DNA of 64,000 bases, from assembly GCF_003013715.1 (NCBI RefSeq), contig NC_072813.1, positions 1,116,001 through 1,180,000 on the forward strand, written 5' to 3'. The DNA is from Candidozyma auris (lineage: Eukaryota > Ascomycota > Pichiomycetes > Serinales > Metschnikowiaceae). The notes beneath the pieces are model-generated. The model was given only the letters and a program-made list of their open reading frames with translations. It was not told where the DNA came from and did no database searches. Shown here one piece after another: positions 1-9,089 of the stretch (positions within the stretch are counted from its first letter, which is position 1; each line of letters begins with the position of its first letter). Position numbers and translations under genes: made by a program.

Positions 1-651
1 TGCAAGCCAGCCGAAGAATAGACCAGCTCGAAGCTTCTTTGAAAAAGTAAGGTTCATGCGGGAATCTTTCTCGATGAATCTATTTAGCCAGAAATTGACC
101 ATCTTTCCCGAGTTAGTAGCCAATATGGGCACGTCCTTGTATGATGGAAAAGCATCTAGTCTAGCAGTATACGCTGCGTAGATCATATGCTCCAAAGTGT
201 AGTTGAGTAAAACATTTGGGAGGGTGACAGAGTTCGTGTTTGACCGCGTTCGCTGGCTTTCCATAAGAATCACCGATGGGACCCATGAATCAGACAAGAT
301 GATCTTATTCACCACAGAATCTGCTAACCTCGCAAGGTATGTCTTCGGGAGGGACGTCGAAGAATTGGCCAGGGAGGCACCAAATTGATCATGAAGGTTG
401 ACGTGGTTCCAATCGTGCAACTTGAAGCTCCTGGCTTGCTCGAGTGGTCTTTCGTACAGCGCCTTTGCGTAGGAGAAGTTCTTGATTCCCACGTCTATCG
501 ATAAGATGTTCAATGGAGCAGGCTTGATGGAGCTGTAGAGGTGGGAAGTCTCCTCAATTGCCTTGATGCGTTCTGTCTTGTTTGCCACCGCCGGGTAGCC
601 ACAATGAAGAGCAATTCCATGGAGAGTGGCTATTTTCTGGCGAGCTAGCAT
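1..651 (-). CDS. CCE1: Mitochondrial Holliday junction resolvase (Cce1/Ydc2 family), 3' part outside window
   Basis: The minus-strand frame is open from ATG 651-649 to the window edge, giving 217 residues without a stop. An in-frame TAA at 658-660 lies just upstream, so 651 fixes the start. Near residue 50 it reads LSIDVGIKNFSYAK, the first acidic active-site strand of Cce1/Ydc2 RNase H-fold resolvases. About 75 residues later comes ILMESQRTRSN, which fits the second acidic strand (the Glu of the family ILxExQ motif). The N-terminus has a SAP-like segment (residues 1-30). Family members cleave four-way DNA junctions in mitochondria and help mitochondrial DNA segregate. The C-terminal catalytic part lies beyond the window, so completeness cannot be judged. 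The family call rests on these motifs and on colinearity as I remember it. Confidence 0.85.
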   Translation of the reverse strand, partial: MLARQKIATLHGIALHCGYPAVANKTERIKAIEETSHLYSSIKPAPLNILSIDVGIKNFSYAKALYERPLEQARSFKLHDWNHVNLHDQFGASLANSSTSLPKTYLARLADSVVNKIILSDSWVPSVILMESQRTRSNTNSVTLPNVLLNYTLEHMIYAAYTARLDAFPSYKDVPILATNSGKMVNFWLNRFIEKDSRMNLTFSKKLRAGLFFGWLA

Positions 652-2468
652 GGGTGTTTATGTCAGTCGCCATGGTTCGCGTTTTTACTAGGTTACCTTA
701 GTAGGCAGTTAAGTAGATACAACAAGAAGGAGGATAGAGGATAGATAATTGAGAAATGAGGTGGTGGCGGAATTGCAACAGATTTGGATTTGCATGATGA
801 AATACCACTCCTTCACTCGATGAGATGGATCTCGTGATTCCTCTCGGTATCCTAACAGTAATCGTCTATGCGATGAGGGTGGAAAAATTAGCCTAGTATG
901 GAAACGCACTGAACGCCCATTGTCAAAATTTTCACCCCCCAACATCCGACGCCAAATAAGGTTTCTTCGTCGAAACCGATTTCTAAGCCAGAAACGTGTC
1001 CATCTACCATCACCGGAGTCCCACGCTCCACCTTGTGACACGTCCCAACATCAGCTCATTGCGGCACTAGAGACGACGCGACGCCTCCACCTTTTGACTA
1101 AACGCCAAAAGGTTTTGTCGACTTTGCCGCTCTACACACCTCCACCCCCTGGGGCTTCTCATGTATGCGACCGCACGTCGATGACTTGCACTTTGAACCG
1201 AGGGGGGGTTGGTTATGTTGAGGCTTTCATGTAGCGTAAAATTGGTGGCAGGAGAAAAATGCCATATTGTTTTTATGTGACTTGGCGAAGAAGCCAACCC
1301 ACGAGGCAATCGCCAACCGTCAGCCCTGCTTTTGACTTCCAGCCATCCATGCGATTCTAAGTTTGTGCTGAGTCACAACTACAAGCAGATTCCAGCAAAA
1401 TCTGGCGGCTCGGCCATCTTGGGTTTTGTGTGATTCCATGCATCACCTTAGCACCACTAGTTATAGGCGGCCAGGTGGGAGTAAGGTGCTATCTGGTTGC
1501 ATGGCTGTGCCCCATGAAAATTGGAATTTTCAGAGAGGAAAAAAAAAGCCCCTCGACAAGTTGCTAGACCAGAAATGACAAATCTCAATGACTAACTGGA
1601 ATCTACGAAATGTGCATTCTGCCCACGAAATGTGACGGAATCAATAAACTTCGGCCAACTTCACGAGCGAGGAAGAAGTCAATGAAACCTCATTATACTC
1701 ACGCAATTCCATTCCCTCACCTTACGGCATGGCGGCGTTGCAATGTAAAGGCAACAAGGTCAGGTCAGCCGCTGTCTTTTTCGTAGTGGTGAGGCAGCGC
1801 ACACTGATAACAAAGGACAAAGGAAAAAAAAACGAGAAAAAAATGAGAAAAAAGAGCGTGGATATTCTCTCATTTGTTCTCTCCTTCTCTTCACCTCGTA
1901 GTCGCGTCGCTCTGCCTGTTTCGCTTTCGAATTTCTCCTTTTTGAGTCATTAGCGTTGCGGCGCCCTAGGCGAGCCATACAAGCTCTTCTACTTTGGGCA
2001 AAATTCCCCATCCACCGTCATCTCATGGGCCATGGACTTTAATAAAGCTCGAGGAAAAAATAAACGTTTCTCTTCAAAGGAATGTCCCGATCTCTCACCG
2101 CCATCTTCTTATTTGCTTCCCTTTTTGTTTCCATTCTTCTCCTATTCTGAGTTCGTCCCTGCATCAAAGTCCAATTCTTTTTTTACTTTTTTTTTCTTTT
2201 CTAATTTTTTCTGACTGACTTTCTCCTTTGGCCAAAATTCTTCCTGTTTCTCCCTCATGGGCACCAGAGCGTGCGTCTGCGCCTCCTGTAACATAGGCGC
2301 GTCCTGCACACACGCTGGCATCGACAGCGCCGCCACCGTCAACACTTTGCTGGTTCCTCCCGCCTCAGTGAACTCTGTCCTGCAGGATACCCTCCACCTC
2401 TCCATTATAAATATCCGAAGTTTCCACCACTTCCACCCTTCTTTTTTTTCTTCTCTATCACAACAAAA
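652..2468. other. Divergent intergenic region, about 1.8 kb
   Basis: This region separates CCE1 (leftward) from the small cell-wall protein gene (rightward). I see no convincing gene; the short open frames of 60-110 codons overlap on both strands and have no recognisable product. There are C-rich runs (CACCCC near 930 and 1140), poly-A runs near 1540 and 1826-1850, and pyrimidine-rich stretches from 2060 to 2220 and 2440 to 2455. A long upstream region with T/C-rich DNA close to the start is typical of strongly expressed, regulated yeast promoters, and that is how I read the right half. Confidence 0.6.
2406..2413 (+). promoter_or_regulatory. TATA box of the small GPI-type protein gene
   Basis: TATAAATA lies 56 bp before the ATG at 2469. 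A C/T-rich stretch and CAACAAAA directly precede the ATG. This is a textbook arrangement for a TATA-driven, highly expressed yeast gene. Inference from sequence only. Confidence 0.65.
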
Positions 2469-2660
2469 ATGCAATTCTCCACTGTTGTCGTCGCTTTGAC
2501 CGCTGCCACTGCTGTTTCCGCTGCCAACGCCTCTAACGGCTCCAACTCCTCCAACGGCTCCAACGGCTCTGGCAAGCCACCATCCTCCGGTGCTGCCCAG
2601 GCCTACGGTGCCGGTGCCCTCGGTGTCGCCGCTGCCGCTGGTGTCGCTATGTTGTTGTAA
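2469..2660 (+). CDS. Small GPI-anchored cell-wall glycoprotein candidate (63 aa)
   Basis: The predicted protein has an N-terminal signal peptide (MQFSTVVVALTAATAVSA, cleavage near residue 18). A short mature region follows, with five consecutive N-x-S sequons at N20, N23, N26, N29 and N32, then a Pro/Ser/Gly linker. It ends in a hydrophobic Ala/Gly/Leu tail (about residues 48-63) with no basic residue after it, as in GPI precursor signals. After processing only about 25 residues would remain, nearly all glycosylatable. Codons are strongly biased to forms such as GCC, TCC, GGC and AAC, as in very highly expressed yeast genes, and a TATA box sits 56 bp upstream. I do not recognise a named orthologue; it belongs to the broad class of small abundant wall proteins. 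Short length is the main reason for caution. Confidence 0.75.
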   Translation: MQFSTVVVALTAATAVSAANASNGSNSSNGSNGSGKPPSSGAAQAYGAGALGVAAAAGVAMLL

Positions 2661-3677
2661 GTGGGTTGTTTGATATAAATAGTATTATTATTGTAATAGA
2701 GCTTTAATGGATAATTGGCAAAACCATTTTGATTGTAGATTATTAAGCCTCTCAGTAAGGCGTTTTTTCGAAAGAAAATTCTCTTCTACGCCCTGCACGT
2801 ACGCGCCCTGTTCACGCCATTTTTCGGGGCGTCTCGTGCTTTTTTTTTGTAAGCGCCGTACTGCATGCAGTTCACCGCACGTGCAGGCCTCTCAACCAAA
2901 GATTTTCCGGCCGAAAAAGGTCCCATGTTTCTTTTTCCCAAATCCGAAGCCCTCTGTTTTTAGAAGCTGTAATATAGGGTTGGAAGAGTGTACTGCAGAC
3001 AGTTCAAACAGGGCAGCTGCCTATTCTGCAGGCAGGTGGGCAAGCAGGCAGGCCATATTCCAACTCCCATCCTCTAATGACATGCTCTGTAAGTGGAGTG
3101 ACGGCCACTGTCACATTTTTTTTTTTGCAACCTTCCCACACTTGCGCATACACAGTATTCCATCATAGCAACTGACGGGCTACGCTTCCTCGGCAAGAGT
3201 TGACCCTCGGAAGTGGCTGAGGCGAAGCAGCAATTTTTATAAAGATTTTTGTGGGTTAGAAGAATGTATGGAAACCCATGGAAATGTAGTTGAAGACGGG
3301 CAACGTTAAGCAACCGTACAGCAATCTCCCCTAGATGCGCTTCTTCACATGACCGAGGTGAAGTTTTGGCTGCGAAAATACCTTATAGTGTAAAAGGCTT
3401 TAGTAGTATTCACTCTTGGGCTTTTCGCTGGCTTTGGTTGGATTGTCTTGAGTAGGCTTGAAGGGGCTTCTATTCTGTTGTAGTGATTACGTTGCTCTTC
3501 TAGGAAGGACGATTCTTCGTTGTGAAGCCTCTTTCTTATCGGGCTGTGGCTGTTCTTTTGTAATTATTCTGTCAAGCGTCTGAGATCCTACTAATCTAAG
3601 GTCTACTTTTATCTTGTATATGCTTTCTTAAATTTATTGAAACCGAGTTTAAGTGAGGTCGTACAGCTCTTTGAGGA
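2661..3677. other. Unusually long convergent intergenic region (1 kb)
   Basis: Both flanking genes end here, so neither needs a promoter in it. It nonetheless holds an exact copy of the recurrent TGGCTGCGAAAA element (3367-3378) and a relaxed copy (TTTTTTGCAACC, near 3119). TATA-like TTATAGTG and TTATAAAG also occur. A 153-codon frame at 2707-3168 is Cys/Phe/Arg-rich and not protein-like. A non-coding transcript or a decayed gene is possible; nothing is proven. Confidence 0.4.
3367..3378 (+). promoter_or_regulatory. TGGCTGCGAAAA element, copy 1
   Basis: Exact 12-bp copy of the recurrent element. It lies in the convergent gap between the small GPI gene and the phospholipase B gene, about 300 bp past the phospholipase stop, so it is not obviously a promoter for either. 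Confidence 0.6.
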
Positions 3678-5585
3678 TCAAAGGTTGATGGAGCACACAA
3701 GCACCACCAAAAGGGCATAGCCCACAGCCCTGACCCAGGTGTACGAGCCAGAGGCATAAGCAAGGATAGAAACAGCGCCGCTGATGGTTCTGTTGCCAAC
3801 GTTGTTGGTGCCGTTGGTTGTACCGGTAGTGGTGAAGTTGACATTCACTGGACCCGTATCCAAAGAACCGTCCCAGCAGTATTGCTGGAAACACTTCTTG
3901 CACTGCTCCGACTGTTCGATGCCTTGTCTCTCCTGCTCTCTTCTGATGATAGCGCAACTCACACACGCTTTCCACTCCTTATCGAGGGTAAGATTTAATC
4001 TTGAGGCAACCTCGAACCCGTTCTTGATCATTCCAAGCTTCTCGGGCTCTTCCCATGAGAGCTTGAATGTACTCTGGTTTGCCCAGTAAGTGAAAGGTCT
4101 GTTTGCGGTGTAGACAATCAAGGGAGCCTTGTACACGTCGTTTTCATCTTGACCTTCATCGAGCAAAGACGTGAGGTTTTTGGCATCACATCCAAAAAAA
4201 GCTGGCCGGGCAGTCATGTTCAAGTTGATGAAGGTGTTTGGGTCAGGAACGTAAGGGAAGATCGAGCCGTTACCTTGAGAGGTGAATTGTCTCTCGTACG
4301 TCTTCACCAAGGATGTTCCATCGGGCCAACTCTGTCTGTCGGCAGAGTTATCGTATGCGAAAATGACATCGAGTTCACGAACTGGCTGGATCAATGGATA
4401 TAATGGCACATTCTGGCCATCCTCACCTCCATCACACAAGTAAAGGGTGTCGTTTTTCACGATACTATGGTAACTGGCATTTGTGTAGTCGTAGAACGGG
4501 TTGGGCTTGTACACGGCAATATCGTCTTCATCGTGAGACACTTTATTTAAGATCCCCTTGACGATACTCTTGACAACACTCGACAAGGACGTAGTATTGA
4601 TATGCAAGATGAACTGGTTGAACAAAGAGGAAGACGTGCCCATAATGAAACCAGCATTATCAAACCCACCCACGCAAGAGCCGTTGGTGGAGCCGTCCTT
4701 CGTTTCACTTCCCAAATACTTTGTCTGAAAGAACGAGTGCAAGGATGGGTCCCAGGAGCCAAGCTCGTATGGAGACACCTCAAAAACTGTAGAGTTTGAT
4801 GAAATGACCTGGACGCCTGGCGTTCTGCCATTGGCCACCACCACAGGGAAAGGCATCTCGTGGTTGGTGAATGGGTCTATGTCTTGGATATCCGACCACA
4901 ACAAGTCAGCGCCGTACCCAGAGCTCTCGGGGAAAAACTGGTGGGACAATGCTCTGGCCCACGTATCAGTCAAGGAAATGTCAAACCCAGCGTCGTCCTT
5001 GTTATCGACAGTATCACCCAAATTCTTGTAGTAATTGTAGATTTTGATCGGGTTCCACCCACCCATGTTGACAATGGAGTGTTTGAGATTCCACAAGTTG
5101 TCCTGGTCGATCAATGCTTGCACCGAGGTGAAATTGTTCACGGCAATGGTGCCCACAAGCCAATTGCCTCCTGACAAGCCTGCCAAGTACGTCAGCGCCT
5201 GGAGCAACCCTCCAAGTCCCTTGGTGTCTGCACCTTTTGTTCTGTTATCCAATGCTGCCATTTGACCAGCTCCCGACAACATGGCTCTGTAACCACCTCC
5301 AGAGAAGGCCAAGCCGATCTTGATAGACCGACCGTCGGTAGTGTTGTCTAGGAAACTGTCCACATCGAAGTCTTCCAAGTTGGCATCTTTGATGAACGTT
5401 TTCAAGTTTTCGTCAGTGACTTTGTTTCTTTCTTTCACCCACTTAGCTTCTGCTTCAGACAAGTTATGGGCGTTTCTTAAGAGGGGACCCAGAGGGCAGT
5501 CGACTTTCGCTGGAGCGTAACCGCCAGACGGGGATTTTGCCCAAACTGGCGCTGCCAATGCCACAAGCACCACCAGCCACTTCAT
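3678..5585 (-). CDS. Secreted GPI-anchored phospholipase B / lysophospholipase
   Basis: This 635-residue enzyme removes acyl chains from phospholipids and lysophospholipids at the cell surface. It has a signal peptide (residues 1-16), the cytosolic-PLA2-like oxyanion segment GLAFSGGGYRAM near residues 91-102, the nucleophile elbow GLSGG with Ser138, and a DGGEDGQNVPL block carrying the catalytic Asp in the C-terminal third. There are many N-x-S/T sites, and the Cys-rich end (CVSCAIIRREQ, CKKCFQQYC) is typical of fungal phospholipases B. A hydrophobic C-terminus of about 20 residues looks like a GPI signal. Residue 131 is encoded by CTG (5193-5195) at a site that is small or Ser in relatives, so serine is probably inserted. 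The family is multi-copy in yeasts, so I give no paralogue number. A 1.15-kb upstream region suggests regulated expression. Confidence 0.93.
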   Translation of the reverse strand: MKWLVVLVALAAPVWAKSPSGGYAPAKVDCPLGPLLRNAHNLSEAEAKWVKERNKVTDENLKTFIKDANLEDFDVDSFLDNTTDGRSIKIGLAFSGGGYRAMLSGAGQMAALDNRTKGADTKGLGGLLQALTYLAGLSGGNWLVGTIAVNNFTSVQALIDQDNLWNLKHSIVNMGGWNPIKIYNYYKNLGDTVDNKDDAGFDISLTDTWARALSHQFFPESSGYGADLLWSDIQDIDPFTNHEMPFPVVVANGRTPGVQVISSNSTVFEVSPYELGSWDPSLHSFFQTKYLGSETKDGSTNGSCVGGFDNAGFIMGTSSSLFNQFILHINTTSLSSVVKSIVKGILNKVSHDEDDIAVYKPNPFYDYTNASYHSIVKNDTLYLCDGGEDGQNVPLYPLIQPVRELDVIFAYDNSADRQSWPDGTSLVKTYERQFTSQGNGSIFPYVPDPNTFINLNMTARPAFFGCDAKNLTSLLDEGQDENDVYKAPLIVYTANRPFTYWANQSTFKLSWEEPEKLGMIKNGFEVASRLNLTLDKEWKACVSCAIIRREQERQGIEQSEQCKKCFQQYCWDGSLDTGPVNVNFTTTGTTNGTNNVGNRTISGAVSILAYASGSYTWVRAVGYALLVVLVCSINL

Positions 5586-6735
5586 AAAAGTTTAGAAAGA
5601 AGAGAGTTGTGGGGCAGGAGTATAGAAGCACTAGGCGACGTCAGTGGGAGGTGGGCTTTTGCTACTGATATACGAGGCAGGCGGAATATGGCAGTTTGCG
5701 GCAAAACAAGAAAAAAACGTACTGAAAAAATCTATTTTGTATGCGCAGAAGCCTACAATGGAACACGGCATGTGTCAAGGCGCAAGCGGTTTGCACCCAT
5801 TGATCGGGTGGAACAAACGGATGACGGGTTATGATTTTGGTTGGTTTGTAACGTCAATGACGTCTTCACTTCGTAGACTGTTTTCTTGGGTCACCGACTT
5901 TTTCACCACTCCAGATGGAATTCATAGGAGCAGCAGCTGTGACATGAGACTTGAGACAGGAGTGAGAATCAAATCTGCCTCCGCAACAGCAATCGCTTCG
6001 GAAGCATCGTCGGAATGTATGTGGAGCAAAGATATGCTGTTTCGTTGACTGTCAAGCGAACACCGCCTAGTGCCGCAGATCCGTCGCTTCCGCCGTAACC
6101 GAGCGTGAGTGGAGAAGTTCTGAAATAATGTGTATATATATATATATTTTTTTTTTTTCCTCGTTACATGGGTTACATGGTCACTTGTAAAAAGCGAGGC
6201 AGTGTTGCGGGTTTTTTGGATTGTCTGCTTTAAATCAATTTATAGACGTGGGGGAATAGAGAGTGGGTAGATGGGGGCTCTGCTCGGCTGTATGTGGGTC
6301 GCTGAGCTTGCTACTGGGTTGCAGATCGGTTAAAAGAAGCTTATTTGCAGCCGATGGAAGCAGTGGCCAAGCTGAGATGGTCCGCTAGGAGCACTGGACC
6401 TTCGCCAGAGTGACGTAACTGATTAAAGTGATTTAGTTGACTTTATACCATATTGCTGTAGTCGGCTGAAGCTGCTGGCGCTTATTTACTGTCCTGTTGT
6501 GAAGTCCAACGATTTTGTCACTCCCTAATGAGCCCTCGTTAACACTGCGTTGTTCAAAAAATCAATTTCTTTCTGCTTCTCTCCTCACGACCTATATATG
6601 GTTTGCTCGATCTTAGATTGATTGGCCTTGCCAAAACCAAGAAGGTAAAGTCAGAAGCCAAGCCGAACAAGATCAGGGGTCGAATTGTAGTCCATCTCGC
6701 TATCGCTCAAAAGCCCGCTATCGCTCGAAATCCCG
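5586..6735. other. Upstream region of the phospholipase B gene
   Basis: About 1.15 kb between the phospholipase start and the TRM1 stop. It contains a (TA)n/T-run at about 6131-6160, a relaxed copy of the recurrent element (TTTGCAGCC, about 6345-6353) and C-poor AT stretches. The longest open frame (134 codons, 5644-6048) has no recognisable domain. I read it as promoter DNA of the phospholipase gene. Confidence 0.5.
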
Positions 6736-6752
6736 CTACTGCTCGACGGACT
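6699..6752. repeat. 18-bp tandem repeat, about three copies, across the TRM1 stop codon
   Basis: Three consecutive 18-bp units begin at 6699, 6717 and 6735 (GCTATCGCTCAAAAGCCC, GCTATCGCTCGAAATCCC, then a diverged third). Because 18 is a multiple of three, each unit presents an in-frame TAG on the minus strand (6736-6738, 6718-6720, 6700-6702). TRM1 therefore ends at the first of three equally spaced in-frame stops. Confidence 0.75.
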
Positions 6753-8403
6753 TCTCCTCGGTCTTTTGCTTCTTGCCAGGCCGGGCCTTAGGACCCCAGT
6801 TGGCTGGCGTTTCTTGGAAACGCACCATCTTGATCTTCCTCAACTTGACTAGTCCATCGCTCAACTCGTTGGGCGTATCGAAATCCACCTCTCTGGTATC
6901 CTTCTCCAAAAACTTCAACACACGAGCCCCAGGCATCGTGTCACTGAGGTTCTTGCTCGTGTCGATGTTCTCCTCGAGCTCTTTAATCGTCTGCAATTTC
7001 TTTTGCTTCTTTTCTTTGTCTGTGATCCCTTCAACACTTGCCTTTAGCTCGCTCAACCGCTTTTCGTTGCACTTTCGTAGCCACCTTGCAGCCAAAAGAA
7101 GCACGTCCTCCCATGGCGCACTGGTTTTGATGGAGTTGGCTTTAGCGTGCGTCAAAGACACCCTGTGGCCTAAGTTGCCCAATGCCCTGGCAAATTCGGT
7201 CAAGGGAATGGTAGATGCTTTGAACAAACTGGGCAATCGGCCAAGGTTTGTGTAAAAAGGTGTCTCGATCTCCTCTTTGGCCAAAGTAAGCATGCCTTTT
7301 ATCCTCTCTGTGGTTCCATACACTGAAGTGTCTGCTGCACGGTTAATTGAGAGTACCTTCTCCACAAACTCCTTATTATGTAGCTTGCCGCCCCACATTG
7401 GCCCAGCGACGTGGAACGGGCTGCCACAGCATGGGCAATTGGGCCCCACTGGGGATGCTCTAGGTGTTTGGAATTTATTCCCGCTCACACGGCCCATTCT
7501 CTGCTCTACTTGATAGCCACAGCCCACGCAGTGATTCACAAGCATCATAGTCGACGCCAACTGCTTTACCTGAGCAGGACTGGTCTTCACCCTCACAAAC
7601 ACACGGAAGTAGTAGTCGATGCTCAAACTGAGCACGGGTTCAATGCACTTTTTGTGCCTGGCGGCAACATTAGCAATTGTAGATAAAATAAGTCTTATGC
7701 CCGCCTCGTGATTGGCCTCCAGCCCCATAAAGGTGTTGCCAAAGTTACTCCCTCCGTACAAGGCATAGCACTTCTCAGGGTATCCATTTCCCGCAAGCAC
7801 CCCAGCGTCCGTGCATGTCACCATGAGCAAGCCATCATCCATTATCAGGCGAACGGCGCTCTCCAAAAACGGGGCGGCGGTTCCGTAAGGGTCTAAATCC
7901 ACCACATGGAATCGCTCGTTATCCTTAATCGATCCCATGTACGTGATGGCATCACCCTCATGGCCCTTTACCAAATCACTGAGGTTGTTGTATTCTGCTG
8001 AACGGTTTATCGACGCTACGGCTGCCGGGAGCAAATCGTTGGCGACGATTCTGGAAACTTGGGGCACTTCATGGCCGTACCGCAAGGCTCGGAGCCCTGA
8101 GGCCGAAAGAGCCTCCAAAATACGAACGAACTTTCGATCCTCGCATGCAATTGGCTCGTTTCCACCAGTTTCATCTTCCAATTTTCGTTTCTTCAGCATT
8201 TTCTCATGCCTTTTTGCATTAGTCTCTGCGAGCCACGCTCTGATAGCCATCACCGAGAGATCTCTGTTGAATTGCTGGATGTGGTTGTAAAAGACGGTTT
8301 CCTGCTTTGGCACAAGCACAGACGCTTTGCCCTCTTTGATGATGTTGAACTCCTCGATATTTATCGTCATTCTTTGTGTTAGCCTTTTCAACCAACGGAG
8401 CAT
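6736..8403 (-). CDS. TRM1: tRNA (guanine-26 N2,N2) dimethyltransferase
   Basis: The 555-residue protein matches Trm1, which dimethylates G26 of nuclear- and mitochondrial-encoded tRNAs with S-adenosylmethionine. Diagnostic blocks are ASGLRALRYGHEV (SAM motif I), DLDPYGTAAPFLESAVRL near residues 165-185 (the D-x-D/P-Y/F-G-T motif), LLMVTCTD, and a zinc-ribbon pair CVGCGY and CPCCGSP. The C-terminus is lysine-rich (ARPGKKQKTEEK), consistent with nuclear import. Two in-frame starts exist: Met1 gives an Arg-rich amphipathic leader (MLRWLKRLTQRM), and Met12 starts the conserved part. This is the arrangement known for dual targeting of yeast Trm1. The stop codon lies in an 18-bp tandem repeat. Confidence 0.95.
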   Translation of the reverse strand: MLRWLKRLTQRMTINIEEFNIIKEGKASVLVPKQETVFYNHIQQFNRDLSVMAIRAWLAETNAKRHEKMLKKRKLEDETGGNEPIACEDRKFVRILEALSASGLRALRYGHEVPQVSRIVANDLLPAAVASINRSAEYNNLSDLVKGHEGDAITYMGSIKDNERFHVVDLDPYGTAAPFLESAVRLIMDDGLLMVTCTDAGVLAGNGYPEKCYALYGGSNFGNTFMGLEANHEAGIRLILSTIANVAARHKKCIEPVLSLSIDYYFRVFVRVKTSPAQVKQLASTMMLVNHCVGCGYQVEQRMGRVSGNKFQTPRASPVGPNCPCCGSPFHVAGPMWGGKLHNKEFVEKVLSINRAADTSVYGTTERIKGMLTLAKEEIETPFYTNLGRLPSLFKASTIPLTEFARALGNLGHRVSLTHAKANSIKTSAPWEDVLLLAARWLRKCNEKRLSELKASVEGITDKEKKQKKLQTIKELEENIDTSKNLSDTMPGARVLKFLEKDTREVDFDTPNELSDGLVKLRKIKMVRFQETPANWGPKARPGKKQKTEEKSVEQ

Positions 8404-8502
8404 ACCATTGATTTTTTCGCACCTAAATGTCTGCGATGATCATCGGGTTGGATGATAGAACACTCTCATGAAGAGGCATCGAAAAGACAGCGACGATAGC
8501 TT

Positions 8503-9086
8503 TTAAAATAGTTTACTGGAGTTTATAGATTTCAGAGATTCGAGACATTTGTTGTTTAGGAGCTGTGTGATGTCGTGTGGATTGCTGGAGAGGAAGAAGA
8601 GCTCGTGATCGACAAATTTCAACATCATATCGTAAATTCAATTCTATGTCATTCTGTGAATATATCATAGCATCTAGAATAGGTATTCTGCAAAATACTG
8701 GCGTTTCCTTTTGCATTTTGAGAAGGTAAAGTACCGTCTTGCAGCCACATGCACCTTCGACTTGAGTAGGGCGCATATCGAAATGACCTAAATTCGACCA
8801 TTGTGCCCATTCCAAGTGCTTCCGTTCTTTGGCCATTGTACTTCATAACTTCAATTCTGACTCTTTTAAATCTCCAAAAGAATCGTTTGTCATTCACATA
8901 GAGAAAATCGGCCCCCGGGTTCCAATCAAGAGTACACTCGGTATACTTTTCTGGCTGCCTAGATATCATATTAGCTAAAGCGGACTCTTTGCCATTCTGT
9001 TTGGCTTCAAGAGACTGGTCGGTTATTTGATATGCTACCTCTATATTTACCACGTCTCTTGCCATGCGACTGTCTTCTGAGCTCAT
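8503..9086 (-). pseudogene. Decayed protein-coding relic in three frames, family unrecognised
   Basis: On the minus strand, a frame from ATG 9086 runs with coherent protein character for about 100 residues (for example DWNPGADFLYVNDKRFFW and VRIEVMKYNGQRTEALG), then becomes incoherent. A middle section reads sensibly in a second frame (KTVLYLLKMQKETPVFC). A third frame gives a protein-like end (KFVDHELFFLSSNPHDITQ, with a stop at 8503-8505). At least two frameshifts are needed to connect them, so the gene is probably dead. The Trp/Tyr-rich beta-type pattern resembles no family I can name with confidence; a tubby-C-terminal/scramblase-like fold is only a guess. It lies directly downstream of the gag relic, so it may be part of the same insertion or an older gene hit by it. 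Confidence 0.5.
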
Positions 9087-9089
9087 TAC

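Noticed and set aside
2707..3168. 153-codon frame in the convergent gap
   Set aside because: Phe/Cys/Arg-rich, homopolymer-derived residues and no domain; more likely non-coding DNA.
6131..6160. TA repeat followed by T-run
   Set aside because: Simple low-complexity sequence, common in yeast intergenic DNA; no further significance seen.
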